DNA of 64,000 nucleotides from Actinomadura latina NBRC 106108 (lineage in GTDB: Bacteria; Actinomycetota; Actinomycetes; Streptosporangiales; Streptosporangiaceae), in the NCBI RefSeq assembly GCF_001552195.1, contig NZ_BCQS01000005.1, forward strand, positions 62,001-126,000, in the 5' to 3' direction. The notes under the pieces were generated by a model. That model saw only the letters and a list, made by a program, of their open reading frames with translations, was not told the origin of the DNA and ran no database searches. A program made the position numbers and the translations under genes. This document shows, one piece after another, positions 25,501-34,801 of the stretch. Numbering within the stretch: the stretch's first letter is position 1; every line of letters starts with the position of its first letter.

Positions 25501-28399
25501 CGCGCTGCGGCTGTGGGAGGGCAACGAGCAGTTCCTCAGCCTCGCCGAGCTGGCCGACGTCGCCGACACCCTCACCGGCCTCGCCGGCGGCCGGCTGTCG
25601 CCGCACCAGGTGACGCACGCCGTCGGCGCCGGCAGCCTGCTCGTCCGCACCGACGACGGCCTGTTCGGGTTCATCCACACGTCGGTGATGGAGTGGCTCG
25701 TCGCGCGGCACATCGCGGACGAGTTCGCGCGCGGCGCGGTCCCGGCCTCGCTGGGCCGCCGCGCGCTGACCCAGCTCGCCGTCGACTTCCTGTGCGACCT
25801 CGCCGACACGCGCGCCTGCCAGGACTGGGCGGCCGGCGTCCTCGCCGACCCCGGCGCCGGCGACCTGGCCCGCGCCAACGCGATCCGCGTCACGACCCGG
25901 CTGCGGACCCCGGCCCGCACCGACCTGCGCGGCGCCCGCCTCCAGGGCGAGGACCTGTCCTACCGCGACCTGCAGGAGGTCGACCTCACCGGCGCCGACC
26001 TCACCGACGCGCAGCTCGTCGGCGCCAACCTGTCCCGGGCGATCCTGCGGGACGCGTCGCTGGCCGGGGCCCGGCTGGACGAGGCCCGCCTCACCGGAGC
26101 CGACCTGCGCGGCGCCGACCTGTCCCGGGCCCGGCTCGCCCGCGCCGACCTGCGCGACGCCGCCGTCGACGGCAGCCGCTGGACGCGCGCCGCCCTCGTC
26201 GACGCCGTCCTCCCCGACCGGATCGCCGCCGCCCCCGAGCTGCGCGAGGCCGCGATCGCGCCGGGGCGTCCCATCGACATCCAGATCGCGCCGCCCGCGG
26301 TCGGCGTCCCCTACGGGTTCCACTTCCAGACGAGCCGCCTCCCGCAGCCGCTCGCCTACAGCCCGGGCGGGTCCGTCGTGGCCGTGGGCAGCGAGGACGG
26401 CGGCGTCCTCGTGTGCGACGCCGTCACCGGCACGCCCCTGCGCACCCTCCAGGGCCACACCGACCGCGCCTACGCGGTGGCGTTCGACTCCGGCGGCAAC
26501 CTGCTGGCGAGCGGCTCGGCGGACGGCACCGTCCGGGTGTGGGACCTCGCGACCGGGCACACGGCGCACACCCTCGCCGTCCACCCCGAGGGCGTGTGGC
26601 CGGTCGTCGTCGGCGGGCGCGCCCCGTCCGGCGGCGACCTCGTCGCGGCGGGCGCCGCCGACGGGACCATCCGCATCTGGGACACCGCCACCGGCGCCCT
26701 GGTCCACGAGCTGTCCGGGCACACCGCGCCCGTCTACACCGCCGTGTTCGACCCCGCCGGCTCCCTCATGGTCACCGGCGACGCGGGCGGCACCCTGCGC
26801 GTCTGGGACCTCGCCACGGGCGCGCTGCGGCGCGAGCTGTCCGGCCACCGCGGCGCCGTGTTCCGCGCCGTGTTCCACCCGGACGGCTCCCTCCTCGCCG
26901 CCGGGGACGAGGCCGGCGTGGTCCGGCTCTGGGACATCCGCACCGGCGACATCGACCGGGAACTCCTCGGCCACACCGGACGCGTCTACGCCATCGCCTT
27001 CCACCCGGACGGGGACCTCCTCGTCACCGGCGACACCGACGGGTCCGTCCGCATCTGGGCGGACGGCCTGCAGCGCAGCGTCCTCTCCGGCCACGGCGGC
27101 GGCATCTACCAGGCGACGTTCAGCCCGGACGGCGGCCGCCTCGCCACCGCCGACAGCGCCGGGTCCGTCCGGCTGTGGGACCCCGCGACCGGGCGGCAGC
27201 GCCTCGAACTCGCCGGGCACCGCGGCGCCGTGTGGCCGTTCGCGTTCCGCCCCGACGGCGCCCAGCTCGCCACCAGCAGCAACGACGGCACCGCCCGGCT
27301 GTGGGACGCCGAGACCGGGCAGTGCCGCGTCGTGCTGCGCGGCCACGGCCGCCGCGTCACCGGCGTCGCGTTCAGCCCGGACGGCGGCATGCTCGCCTCC
27401 AGCGGCAACGACGGCCTCGTCCGGCTCTGGGAGCCGCGCTCCGGCCGGATGATCCGCGAGCTGCGCGGCGTCGCCGACAACCTCACCTCCGCCGTGTTCA
27501 ACACCCGCGACTCCCAGCTCGCCACCGCCACCAACGACGGCGGCGTCCACCTGTGGCAGGCCGGGACGGGCACCTTCGAGCGCGAGCTGAACGTCGAGAC
27601 CGACCACGTGTGGGCGCAGGCGTTCGCGCCCGCCGGGGACGTCCTCGCCACCGCCAACGACGACGACTCCGTCCGCCTCTGGTACTGGACGACCGGCCGC
27701 GAGACCGTCAACCTCGCCGACCACCGGGGGCGTGTCCGCTCCATCGACTTCCAGCCGGGCGGCGCTCTTCTCGCCACCGGCTGCGACGACGGCCTCGTCC
27801 GCCTCTGGAACCCCCGCACCGGCGAACTCACCGCCGCTCTCCAGGGCCACACCGACCGCGTCTACCGGGTGGTGTTCTCGCCGTCCGGCGAGACCCTCGC
27901 CAGTGCCAGCAACGACGGCACCGTCCGCCTCTGGGACCCGTCCACGGGCGGGGCGCTCCACACCCTCACCGCCCACACCGGCCGCCTATGGACGACCGCG
28001 TTCCATCCCTCCGGGGCGATGCTCGCCACCGCGGGCGACGACATGCTGGTGCGCCTGTGGGACCCGTCCACCGGACGGCTCCTGCACACCCTCACCGGCC
28101 ACACCCGCCGTATCTGGTCGGCCGCGTTCAGCCCGGACGGCGCCCTCCTCGCCACCGCCGGCGACGACGGCGCCATCATCCTTTGGGACGTCACCGACCG
28201 CGACGCCCCCGCGCGCCGCGCGACCCTCCTCGGCCTGGCCGAAGGCTGGGCCGCGCTGGCCCCGGACGGCCGCTACAAGTGGGAGGGCAACGCCACCGCC
28301 GAATTCTGGTACGCCGTGGGCATGTGCCGGTTCGAACCAGGCGAACTGGACCCCTACCTCCCAGAAGTCCACCGCCTCCCCCTCGACGCCCCGTTCTAG
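22568..28399 (+). CDS. TIR - degenerate phosphoesterase - NACHT - pentapeptide - WD40 STAND receptor
   Basis: A 1943-residue NLR-like protein. Residues 14-148 are a TIR domain ([24 protein letters not shown] places the catalytic Glu at 87, so NAD+ cleavage is plausible). A Pro/Gly linker leads to a calcineurin-like phosphoesterase fold (212-490) whose metal ligands are replaced: [33 protein letters not shown]. After another Pro-rich linker and a small unknown domain (545-665) comes a NACHT ATPase, Walker A GDFGRGKT (730-737) and Walker [10 protein letters not shown] (802-810). Residues about 1118-1200 are pentapeptide repeats (A/D-L-x-x-A). Fifteen WD40 repeats (about 1257-1880), enough for two propellers, form the probable sensor. 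Architecture fits a bacterial STAND immune receptor: ligand binding by the propellers, ATP-driven assembly, TIR effector. Its stop overlaps convergent coaE. Confidence 0.9.
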   Translation: MTTPGGHLGQERPTDFFVSYSPADERWASWIAWQLEAAGHRTMMQAWDFVPGTNFIDFMDRGLSEAKAVVAVLSRNYLRSRYGRLEWMAALRADPDDPARKLVTVRIEDCPIDGLLSTITYVDLVGIDDPDEARGLLMRRIQEALAGHARPLDGPGFPGGGPSLPGGGGVLPGRLEPAEPQPERVGERPARRAPAAAPAFPAAGAGHEPREHLSVLHISGPRFGRTLAEPGEPTTAAELQDRVWSDVTRLADSGVPRPDLLVVTGNITHSGSRREFAEALSFLTSLRALLGLEAQRVVVVPGTHDVTRAACQAYFSSCEADDIEPQPPYWPKWRHYAGLFKEFYQGIDALIFDSAQPWTLFPVPDLRVVVAGLNSTLPQTHREEDRYGHVGRAQAAWFNERLRHFEDQGWLRLAALEHTPIAGEPGALRDPETVETLLGGHVNLFFQGTESEFGAVPLLGGRGVPSVPALGPGRHQTVVLRRDGLERWIPEDAGRRGPERLDRSWAGARGTFPPPRAQTPPAPPAPELGPAPDGAAEPVPDPTARLLDRLTEACETRFERATIRRIVPPPREDGRSDPPHLLLTHLEDGFVRQYRIGAHVGQVTEADVDAFIRHVHADGTDHGSELVYVGPAPARSLRGDALRRGIRVRSLTEFQGLLDLSEYVAAQTRRLSGDGLYPPSLYVPQRFRELDRFQAPGEGTRLAGDVREDVAGEMLRLLAADHGRFLLLLGDFGRGKTFALRELARRIPAELPHVIPILIELRALDKAHSVDGLVAAHLANHGEELIDLKAFHYMLRQGRIVLLFDGFDELVTRMTYDQAADHLDTLLRAARDKAKIVVASRTQHFKSQAQVLTALGERVGVLPHRRVLGLEEFTPPQVRSYLVNRYGNEDAAEARLDLLAGIEELLALTANPRMLSFIADLPEARLRAVAQARRAVSPADLYHEILSSWLAYEADRVGGSGGPSGLKAEDMWQAVGTLALRLWEGNEQFLSLAELADVADTLTGLAGGRLSPHQVTHAVGAGSLLVRTDDGLFGFIHTSVMEWLVARHIADEFARGAVPASLGRRALTQLAVDFLCDLADTRACQDWAAGVLADPGAGDLARANAIRVTTRLRTPARTDLRGARLQGEDLSYRDLQEVDLTGADLTDAQLVGANLSRAILRDASLAGARLDEARLTGADLRGADLSRARLARADLRDAAVDGSRWTRAALVDAVLPDRIAAAPELREAAIAPGRPIDIQIAPPAVGVPYGFHFQTSRLPQPLAYSPGGSVVAVGSEDGGVLVCDAVTGTPLRTLQGHTDRAYAVAFDSGGNLLASGSADGTVRVWDLATGHTAHTLAVHPEGVWPVVVGGRAPSGGDLVAAGAADGTIRIWDTATGALVHELSGHTAPVYTAVFDPAGSLMVTGDAGGTLRVWDLATGALRRELSGHRGAVFRAVFHPDGSLLAAGDEAGVVRLWDIRTGDIDRELLGHTGRVYAIAFHPDGDLLVTGDTDGSVRIWADGLQRSVLSGHGGGIYQATFSPDGGRLATADSAGSVRLWDPATGRQRLELAGHRGAVWPFAFRPDGAQLATSSNDGTARLWDAETGQCRVVLRGHGRRVTGVAFSPDGGMLASSGNDGLVRLWEPRSGRMIRELRGVADNLTSAVFNTRDSQLATATNDGGVHLWQAGTGTFERELNVETDHVWAQAFAPAGDVLATANDDDSVRLWYWTTGRETVNLADHRGRVRSIDFQPGGALLATGCDDGLVRLWNPRTGELTAALQGHTDRVYRVVFSPSGETLASASNDGTVRLWDPSTGGALHTLTAHTGRLWTTAFHPSGAMLATAGDDMLVRLWDPSTGRLLHTLTGHTRRIWSAAFSPDGALLATAGDDGAIILWDVTDRDAPARRATLLGLAEGWAALAPDGRYKWEGNATAEFWYAVGMCRFEPGELDPYLPEVHRLPLDAPF

Positions 28400-28995
28400 G
28401 AGGCGGCGCGGCGGGTGAAGGTCTCCCAGAGGGCGTCGACCTGCGTTTTCAGGTCGGCGAGGGTGCCGGAGTTGTCGATGACGTGGGTGGCCACGGCGCG
28501 GCGTTCCTCGCGGGACGCCTGGTTGGCCATGCGGGCGCGGGCGTCCTCCTCGGCCATGCCGCGGCGGGACGTCAGGCGGTCGAGCTGGGTCTCCTCGGGG
28601 ACGTCCACCACGACGACCTCGTCGTACATGGGGGCCAGGCCGTTCTCCGCCAGCAGCGGGACGTCGTAGACGACGACCGCGTCCGCCGGGGCGGCGTCCA
28701 TCAGCTCCTGCATGCGCTCGCCGACGAGCGGGTGGACGATCGCGTTCAGCGCGGCGAGCCGCCCGCGGTCGGCGAACACGATCCTGCCGACCTTCTCGCG
28801 GTCCAGGGCACCGGACGGCAGCAGCACGTCCTCGCCGAACTCCGCCACGACGGCGGCGAGGCCCGGGGTGCCCGGCTCCACGACCTCCCGGGCGATCTTG
28901 TCGGCGTCGATGACCACCGCGCCGCGCTCGTCCAGCCGCGCGGACACCTCGCTCTTGCCCGACCCGATTCCGCCGGTGAGTCCCACTTTCAGCAC
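28396..28995 (-). CDS. coaE: Dephospho-CoA kinase
   Basis: CoaE performs the last step of coenzyme A synthesis, phosphorylating the 3'-hydroxyl of dephospho-CoA. The 199-residue protein has the P-loop [15 protein letters not shown] (residues 4-18), the DADKIARE segment with the catalytic Asp, [10 protein letters not shown] and [13 protein letters not shown]. Some actinobacterial CoaE proteins carry a C-terminal UPF0157 extension; this one does not. Its end overlaps the convergent STAND receptor gene by four bases. It is followed downstream by nothing on its strand and preceded by a GNAT gene 16 bases upstream, so those two may be co-transcribed. Confidence 0.95.
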   Translation of the reverse strand: MLKVGLTGGIGSGKSEVSARLDERGAVVIDADKIAREVVEPGTPGLAAVVAEFGEDVLLPSGALDREKVGRIVFADRGRLAALNAIVHPLVGERMQELMDAAPADAVVVYDVPLLAENGLAPMYDEVVVVDVPEETQLDRLTSRRGMAEEDARARMANQASREERRAVATHVIDNSGTLADLKTQVDALWETFTRRAAS

Positions 28996-29011
28996 GGACT
29001 CAACGTATCGG

Positions 29012-29503
29012 TCAGGCGGTTTCCGCGGAGACGAGGGGCTTGCGCATGTGGACGAGGGTGAGGTGGGCGGCGACGCGTTCGCGGTGCGTCTCGGCGTAGC
29101 CGAGGCGGCGGTACAGGCGCAGGTTGGTCTCGCTGAGGTGCCCGGTGAACAGCACGCACGCGTCGACCCGGCCGGCCACCTCGGCCTCCAGTTCGGCCAT
29201 CAGGCGCCGGCCGATGCCGCGGCCCTGCAGGTCGGGGACGACGACGAGCCGCCCCACCAGGCACGTGTGGTCGCTGAACTGGGCGCGGACCGCGCCGACG
29301 AGGCGGCCGTCCGCCACCGCCTTCAGCACCACCGCGTCCGTCTCCAGCACCTTGCGCAGCTGCTCGACCGACTCGACCAGCGGCGGGAGGAACGGGTCGC
29401 CGTACAGCTGCGCCTCCGCGACGTAGGCGGCGCGCTGGACGGTCATCAGCTCCCCGGCGTCCCCGGGTCCCGCCCGCTCGATCACGACCGGCGCTTCAGC
29501 CAT
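29012..29503 (-). CDS. GNAT family N-acetyltransferase
   Basis: A 163-residue single-domain acetyltransferase starting [20 protein letters not shown]. The acetyl-CoA site is [21 protein letters not shown], and the C-terminal motif is [16 protein letters not shown] strand with [15 protein letters not shown] precedes it. The substrate is unknown. The gene lies directly upstream of coaE on the same strand with a 16-base gap, a frequent neighbour in actinobacteria. The ATG at 29503 fits the expected beginning. Confidence 0.85.
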   Translation of the reverse strand: MAEAPVVIERAGPGDAGELMTVQRAAYVAEAQLYGDPFLPPLVESVEQLRKVLETDAVVLKAVADGRLVGAVRAQFSDHTCLVGRLVVVPDLQGRGIGRRLMAELEAEVAGRVDACVLFTGHLSETNLRLYRRLGYAETHRERVAAHLTLVHMRKPLVSAETA

Positions 29504-29539
29504 GGAGCGACCCTAGCGCCGGGCGGGCGCCGCGTCCGC

Positions 29540-31504
29540 TCACCGCCCGATCCGGACGGTCACCGCGACCGGATAGTGGTCGGACGCCTCCGACCTCGGC
29601 ACCTCGTAGTCGGTGACGAGGATGCCGTCCGACCCGAAGATCCAGTCGTGCGTGGAGCCGTCGGGCCGGGTCGGGTACGGCTCGCCGCCGAGGGCGGCGC
29701 TGCGCAGGTCGGTGCCGTCGGTCATCGCGGTCAGCTCCGGGCTGGCGGCATCGGTGTTGAAGTCGCCGCCGATCAGCGTGCGGGGCGCGCCGCCCCAGGC
29801 CCGCAGCAGCGCCGCGATCTCCCGGGACCGCTCGCCGGCCCGGTCGTCGCCGCCCTCCAGGTGCGTCGACCACACGTCCATCGTGGTCTCGCCGACGGCG
29901 AGCCGCGCCCACACGTACCCGCGGATCTGCGACCAGTCGCCGCGCGGCATCCGGCTCGTCCCGGAGCTGCGCACCGGCAGCGACGTCAGGATCGCGTTGC
30001 CGAACTGGCCGTCGGCGGCCGGGCCCCAGATCAGCTTCATGCCGAGGCGGCGGGACAGCCACACGCCGACGTCGGTGGTGCCGGACGTCAGCGACCCGCG
30101 GCCGGCCTCCTGCAGCAGGACGACCTGGGCGCGCTGGCCCTCGATGACGCGCGCGATCCCCTCGGGGTCGAGCTGACCGGACTGGTCGACCGCGTCGTGG
30201 ATGTTGTAGCTCATGACCCGCACCTGGCCGGCGGCGGGCGCCGGCTGCGCCTTCCCGTCCGGCGCGGCCACGGTGAACACCAGCGTGCCGGCGAGCAGCA
30301 CGAGGGCGGCGGCGCCGGCGGTGAGCGCGCGCAGCGGGGCGCGGGCGGGCAGCGGGCCGCCGCGGGCCGCCGCGAACGCGGCGAGCGCGCCGAGCAGGAT
30401 CCCGGCGAGGCCGGGCAGCAGGTTGTTCGGGACGGGCAGCGGGGACACCGCGCTGACCTGGTAGGGGATCAGGATCGCGGCGAGCAGCAGGCCGCCGAGC
30501 GCGGCGCCGGCGTCGATCCGCCAGACCGGCCCGCCGGTCCCGGCGCGGCGCAGCGGCGCGCGGACGGCCACGGCCAGCAGCCACGCCGCCATCACCTGGC
30601 CGACGATCACGATGGGGACGGTCTCGATGCCGGAGAGCGCGTACGTCCCGGCGACGGCGCCCGCGCCGACCCCGAGGACGGTCCCGCCGAGCACGCACAC
30701 CCCGCCCGGCACCGCCCGCACGGCGAGGCCGGAGGCGAGGAACGCGAGCGCGAGCCCCTGCCCGATGACGATGGTGACGTGCGCGCCGGTCAGCGACTGC
30801 CAGCCGGACGACGCCACGAACGCGGGGCTGGACAGGACGAGGACCTGCAGCGCGAGGAACGGCCCGAGCGCGGCGGCGCCCAGCGCGTCCCGCCAGGACA
30901 CCCCGGGCGCGCCGACGGGCCCCGACGCCAGCTCGCGGTAGAGGGCGGCGGCGCCGACGCCGACGAACGCCAGGCACGCCAGCCACGGGCCGACGCCGTC
31001 CCGCCACACCGGGTCCCAGGTGGCGAAGCACATCCGCACGGCGCTGTCGATCGACAGGCCCGCGACCGCGGCGGTGGCGAAACCGACGCCGGACAGGCCG
31101 CGGGCGCCCTCGAAGAGCGCCGCGAGCGCGATCATGCCGATCGCGGTGCCCGCGAACGCGAGCCAGGTGCGCGGGTCGATCGCCTGCGCGAGGAGCCGGA
31201 CGGCGAACAGGCCGCCGACGCCGGCGAGCAGCAGCCCGCGCGGCCCGGCGGCGCGGCGGATCGGCGGTGCGAGGAACCCGGCGAGGTAGACGACCAGCAC
31301 ACCGGCCGCGGCGACGGGGATGCCGGCCTGGTCGGCGAAGTGGTCGAGCTGCGGCAGTGAGAACCGCAGGGTCTGCGCGAGCACCGCGACGGTGACCGCG
31401 ATCAGCGCGAGCCGGGCGGGGCCCTGCGGGACGATCGAGGGGCCGGCCGCGGCGGGGCCGCCGGTCCTGGTGCCGGCGTCGGTGCCGGCGTCTGTGCTGG
31501 CCAA
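29540..31504 (-). CDS. Multi-pass membrane protein with C-terminal endonuclease/exonuclease/phosphatase domain
   Basis: About ten to twelve hydrophobic segments fill residues 20-400, then a C-terminal EEP domain (about 405-654) has all signature pieces: VMSYNIHDAVD, VVLLQEAGRG (metal Glu), VWSTHLEGG, LIGGDFNTDA (Asp-Asn), STHDWIFGSD and SEASDHYPVAV (catalytic Asp-His). The active site looks complete. The EEP domain probably faces outside and could cut a phosphodiester in a lipid head group, sugar phosphate or nucleic acid; the substrate is unknown. The start is not secure: TTG at 31504 gives a short tail before TM1 and has GGGAG upstream, while the open frame continues to 31600. It is preceded by the rpsA terminators. 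Confidence 0.75.
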   Translation of the reverse strand: MASTDAGTDAGTRTGGPAAAGPSIVPQGPARLALIAVTVAVLAQTLRFSLPQLDHFADQAGIPVAAAGVLVVYLAGFLAPPIRRAAGPRGLLLAGVGGLFAVRLLAQAIDPRTWLAFAGTAIGMIALAALFEGARGLSGVGFATAAVAGLSIDSAVRMCFATWDPVWRDGVGPWLACLAFVGVGAAALYRELASGPVGAPGVSWRDALGAAALGPFLALQVLVLSSPAFVASSGWQSLTGAHVTIVIGQGLALAFLASGLAVRAVPGGVCVLGGTVLGVGAGAVAGTYALSGIETVPIVIVGQVMAAWLLAVAVRAPLRRAGTGGPVWRIDAGAALGGLLLAAILIPYQVSAVSPLPVPNNLLPGLAGILLGALAAFAAARGGPLPARAPLRALTAGAAALVLLAGTLVFTVAAPDGKAQPAPAAGQVRVMSYNIHDAVDQSGQLDPEGIARVIEGQRAQVVLLQEAGRGSLTSGTTDVGVWLSRRLGMKLIWGPAADGQFGNAILTSLPVRSSGTSRMPRGDWSQIRGYVWARLAVGETTMDVWSTHLEGGDDRAGERSREIAALLRAWGGAPRTLIGGDFNTDAASPELTAMTDGTDLRSAALGGEPYPTRPDGSTHDWIFGSDGILVTDYEVPRSEASDHYPVAVTVRIGR

Positions 31505-31595
31505 TTGAACGAGTGCTCCCGGGGACGAGCGGACCTTCGGGGGTGCGGCGAGGCGCCGAGGGGACGCGGCCCTCCCGCCATGGTGGCGCAACCGA

Positions 31596-31640
31596 AGCAC
31601 GGCCGGAGGCCGATCCAGAAGATCGTTCTCCGGCCGTGTT
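31596..31640 (-). terminator. Hairpin downstream of rpsA (second)
   Basis: Arms CACGGCCGGAG (31598-31608) and CTCCGGCCGTG (31628-31638) pair perfectly over 11 bases with a 19-base loop. On the minus strand it lies about 50 bases after the rpsA stop and is followed by a weak T-containing stretch. Confidence 0.55.
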
Positions 31641-31651
31641 CGTGTTGTTCA

Positions 31652-31679
31652 TCCGCCGGCCGCGCGGGCGGCCGGCGGA
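31652..31679 (-). terminator. Hairpin directly after rpsA
   Basis: TCCGCCGGCCGC (31652-31663) pairs perfectly with GCGGCCGGCGGA (31668-31679), 12 base pairs closed by a 4-base loop. It starts ten bases after the rpsA stop codon on the minus strand. No T-run follows, as is common in actinobacterial terminators. Confidence 0.65.
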
Positions 31680-31688
31680 GGGGTGCGG

Positions 31689-33185
31689 CTACTGACCGCC
31701 GGAGAGCTTCTCCCGCAGCGCGGCGAGCGCCTCGTCGGTGGCGAGGGCGCCACCGCCGGACTCGCTCTCGCCGCCGCCGGAGTAGGAGGTCTCGCCGCCG
31801 CCGCCGCTGCTGGTGCTGGTGCTCGCGGGCGCGGTGTCGGCCTCCGCCTCGGCCTTGCGGGCCTCCTCGATCTGCTTGCGGTGGGCGTCGAAGCGCGTGC
31901 GGGCCTCGGCGTACTGCCGCTCCCACGTCTCGCGCTGCTCGTCGAAGCCCTCCAGCCACTCGCCGGTGTCGGCGTCGAAGCCCTCGGGGTACTTGTAGTT
32001 GCCCTGCTCGTCGTACTCGGCGGGCATGCCGTACAGCGTGGGGTCGAAGTCCTCTTCCTCCATGCTGGCCGCGCCCTCGTTGGCCTGCTTGAGGGAGAGG
32101 CTGATCCGGCGCCGGTCGAGGTCGATGTCGATGATCTTCACGAAGATCTCGTCGCCGACCTGGACGACCTGCTCGGGGATCTCCACGTGGCGCTCGGCCA
32201 GCTCGGAGATGTGCACCAGGCCCTCGATGCCCTCCTCGACCCGGACGAACGCGCCGAACGGCACCAGCTTGGTGACGCGGCCCGGCACGACCTGGCCGAT
32301 CTGGTGGGTGCGGGCGAACTGCTGCCACGGGTCTTCCTGGGTCGCCTTGAGCGACAGGGAGACGCGCTCGCGCTCCATGTCGACGTCCAGGACCTCGACC
32401 GTGACCTCCTGGCCGACCTCGACGACCTCGGACGGGTGGTCGATGTGCTTCCAGGACAGCTCGGAGACGTGCACCAGGCCGTCGACGCCGCCGAGGTCGA
32501 CGAACGCGCCGAAGTTGACGATCGAGGACACGACGCCCTTGCGGACCTGGCCCTTCTGCAGCGTGTTGAGGAAGGTCTGGCGGACCTCGCTCTGCGTCTG
32601 CTCCAGCCAGGCGCGGCGGGACAGGACCACGTTGTTGCGGTTCTTGTCCAGCTCGATGATCTTGGCCTCGAGCTCGCGGCCGACGTAGGGCTGCAGGTCG
32701 CGGACACGGCGCATCTCGACCAGCGACGCGGGCAGGAAGCCGCGCAGGCCGATGTCGAGGATGAGGCCGCCCTTGACGACCTCGATGACCGTGCCGGTGA
32801 CGATGCCGTCCTCGTCCTTGATCTTCTCGATCGTGCCCCAGGCGCGCTCGTACTGAGCGCGCTTCTTGGACAGGATCAGACGGCCTTCCTTGTCCTCCTT
32901 CTGGAGAACGAGGGCCTCGACGTGGTCTCCGACGGTGACGACCTCGTTGGGGTCGACGTCGTGCTTGATGGAGAGCTCACGCGAGGGAATGACGCCCTCG
33001 GTCTTGTAGCCGATGTCGAGGAGGACCTCGTCACGATCGACCTTGACGACAGTGCCTTCGACAATGTCGCCGTCGTTGAAGTACTTGATGGTCTCGTCGA
33101 TCGCTGCGAGGAAGGCTTCCTCGGACCCGATGTCGTTGACCGCTACCTGCGGGGTGGTCGAGGTGGCCTCGGTGCTGCTCGTCAT
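31689..33185 (-). CDS. rpsA: 30S ribosomal protein S1
   Basis: S1 binds mRNA at the 30S subunit. The 498-residue protein has four S1 (OB-fold) repeats at about residues 38-108, 125-191, 208-277 and 293-363. This is the four-domain actinobacterial form rather than the six-domain form of enterobacteria. Examples are DIVEGTVVKVDRDEVLLDIGYKTEG, GQVRKGVVSSIVNFGAFVDLGGVDGLVHVSEL and GQVVPGRVTKLVPFGAFVRVEEGIEGLVHISEL across their cores. The C-terminal 130 residues are low-complexity, rich in Glu, then Gly/Ser (SSGGGGETSYSGGGESESGGG), a variable tail. It is monocistronic: two hairpins follow it. Confidence 0.97.
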   Translation of the reverse strand: MTSSTEATSTTPQVAVNDIGSEEAFLAAIDETIKYFNDGDIVEGTVVKVDRDEVLLDIGYKTEGVIPSRELSIKHDVDPNEVVTVGDHVEALVLQKEDKEGRLILSKKRAQYERAWGTIEKIKDEDGIVTGTVIEVVKGGLILDIGLRGFLPASLVEMRRVRDLQPYVGRELEAKIIELDKNRNNVVLSRRAWLEQTQSEVRQTFLNTLQKGQVRKGVVSSIVNFGAFVDLGGVDGLVHVSELSWKHIDHPSEVVEVGQEVTVEVLDVDMERERVSLSLKATQEDPWQQFARTHQIGQVVPGRVTKLVPFGAFVRVEEGIEGLVHISELAERHVEIPEQVVQVGDEIFVKIIDIDLDRRRISLSLKQANEGAASMEEEDFDPTLYGMPAEYDEQGNYKYPEGFDADTGEWLEGFDEQRETWERQYAEARTRFDAHRKQIEEARKAEAEADTAPASTSTSSGGGGETSYSGGGESESGGGALATDEALAALREKLSGGQ

Positions 33186-33422
33186 GTGTCGGCTGGCTCC
33201 GGTACGGACATGGAAGTCGTATGGGTAGTGCGCGGAGGGCCGTTATCCGCCCTGCCGAAGACCGGAATGGGACGCGGGCCGTGCCGCGTCAGTGAACCGA
33301 ACCGTTGTCGCCGACCTGACCGAGCGCGAGCCTGCTCCGTCCGAAGCGCGCGCAGGCCCACAGCGCAGCGATCAGGATATGGGACCAATCTCGCGTGGTC
33401 AATCCGCAGGGGGCGGCGATGA

Positions 33423-34559
33423 TCAATAGGTCCGCGCACGAGCCCGGTACTCCTTGGCCAGCCGGTCCTCGGCGGCCTTCGGAAACGTCACGGTGTTCGG
33501 ATCCCCGTCAGAGGTGTACCGCTCATCGGGGTTCTTGTCCAGGTACTCCAGCCAGGCGGTGGAGCAGTACTTCTTGCAGTCGTTCTCCTTGATCTTGCCT
33601 TCGGACCGGATCCGGTCGATCTTCCTCCGGTCGTAGTCGGCGTCGAACGGCGACACCGAGGGCCGCCAGCCGGCGAGGAACAGGCCCTGGAAGGAGTAGC
33701 GGCCCCCGTCCTTCTCGGCCCAGCCCGCCTTCTTCGGGACGGACCCGAACGGATAGGCGAACGTCGTGGTGTGCGCGCCGGTGAGCTTGACGATCCGGTC
33801 CTCCATGTCACCGATCTCCTTGCGCACCCCCTTTTCCGACATGCCGGACAGGCTCGGGTGCGTCACCGTGTGGTTGCCGAGCTCGAACCCGTGCTGCTGA
33901 AGCCACTTCAGCCCGGCCCCGGCCTGCACGTCGTCCATCCCGAACAGCTCCTTGTTCAGGTAGAACGTCGCCACCGGCCGGAACCCCGGGTTCTCCCGCG
34001 CGACCTGCTCGATGATCGCGACCGCGGTGTCCGGCTTCGGATTGCCCTGCGCGTCGAGCCCGAAGTGGCCGGGCGTGCTGTCGTCGAACGTCAGCACCAC
34101 CGGATGCCTGCCCGCCGGGACGTTGAACCGCCCGCCGACGAACTCCGCCGCGGTGATCGGGCAGTAGCCGTCCTTCGCGAGGCGCGTCAGCTCGTCGTAC
34201 AGCTCCTTGGCCGACCGGTCCAGCGACTGCTCGGGCTTCTTCATGATCCGGTGGTACATCAGCACCGGGACCTGGCCGAGCTCGTTCGCCTTGGCCGCCA
34301 CCGCCGCGGGCGCCGCCGCCGGGATCGGCGCGGACGCCGACGCGGAGGGCGCCCCGGACGGCCCGGCCGTCCCCGGTCCCGCCGGTGCGGGCGTCCCGCC
34401 GGCCTTCGCGGCCCGTACCGGGGGCGTCGCCTCGGACGCCGCTCCGGCCCGCTCGGCCGCGGTCCCCGCGTCCCGCCCGCGCCGCTCACCCGGCAGCGTC
34501 AGCCCGAGGACCACGGCGCAGACGATCACGACTCCAGCGATCTTGTGAAGGAGAGGCAC
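33423..34559 (-). CDS. Polysaccharide deacetylase family protein, membrane-anchored
   Basis: A 378-residue protein. An N-terminal hydrophobic segment (IAGVVIVCAVVLGLTL) is followed by a long Ala/Pro/Ser linker (to about residue 90) that would span the cell wall. The NodB-type deacetylase domain has VPVLMYHRI, VVLTFDDST (metal-binding Asp pair), ELGNHTVTHPSLSGM (His-x-x-x-His metal ligands) and FAYPFGSVP. Such enzymes remove acetyl groups from peptidoglycan or other surface glycans, using a divalent metal. The GTG at 34559 with GGGGG upstream is chosen; an ATG 20 codons earlier is less likely. Four cysteines (one pair in NDCKKYC) suggest disulfides. Confidence 0.82.
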   Translation of the reverse strand: MPLLHKIAGVVIVCAVVLGLTLPGERRGRDAGTAAERAGAASEATPPVRAAKAGGTPAPAGPGTAGPSGAPSASASAPIPAAAPAAVAAKANELGQVPVLMYHRIMKKPEQSLDRSAKELYDELTRLAKDGYCPITAAEFVGGRFNVPAGRHPVVLTFDDSTPGHFGLDAQGNPKPDTAVAIIEQVARENPGFRPVATFYLNKELFGMDDVQAGAGLKWLQQHGFELGNHTVTHPSLSGMSEKGVRKEIGDMEDRIVKLTGAHTTTFAYPFGSVPKKAGWAEKDGGRYSFQGLFLAGWRPSVSPFDADYDRRKIDRIRSEGKIKENDCKKYCSTAWLEYLDKNPDERYTSDGDPNTVTFPKAAEDRLAKEYRARARTY

Positions 34560-34801
34560 GATACCCCCGCCGGTAGACCCGAACAGGACCAGGGGGACAG
34601 CGTACGACCCCCCGGACATCTAGGACACCTACCGGCGTACCCACATGATCCCCACCCACCACTCCCGCCCCACCCCGCATCCCCCAAAATGTCCATTGCC
34701 GTTCCTATGGCAACGAACGACGAGGACGCGGACACGCAGCCAAGAACCTGATCGCGCGGCGAGGGCCCCCAGGGCCCGAAGTGGGAGGAAAAGGCAAAGA
34801 C

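Noticed and set aside
22277..27976. A 1899-codon open frame on the minus strand opposite the TIR-NACHT gene
   Set aside because: The plus-strand gene has full domain evidence, while the antisense frame is a low-complexity Val/Gly/Ala/Arg product mirroring the WD40 repeats.
26335..28194. Regular repeats of about 126 bases, looking at first like a repeat array
   Set aside because: The period equals one WD40 repeat (about 42 codons) and the repeats are protein-coding and diverged; not a CRISPR array.
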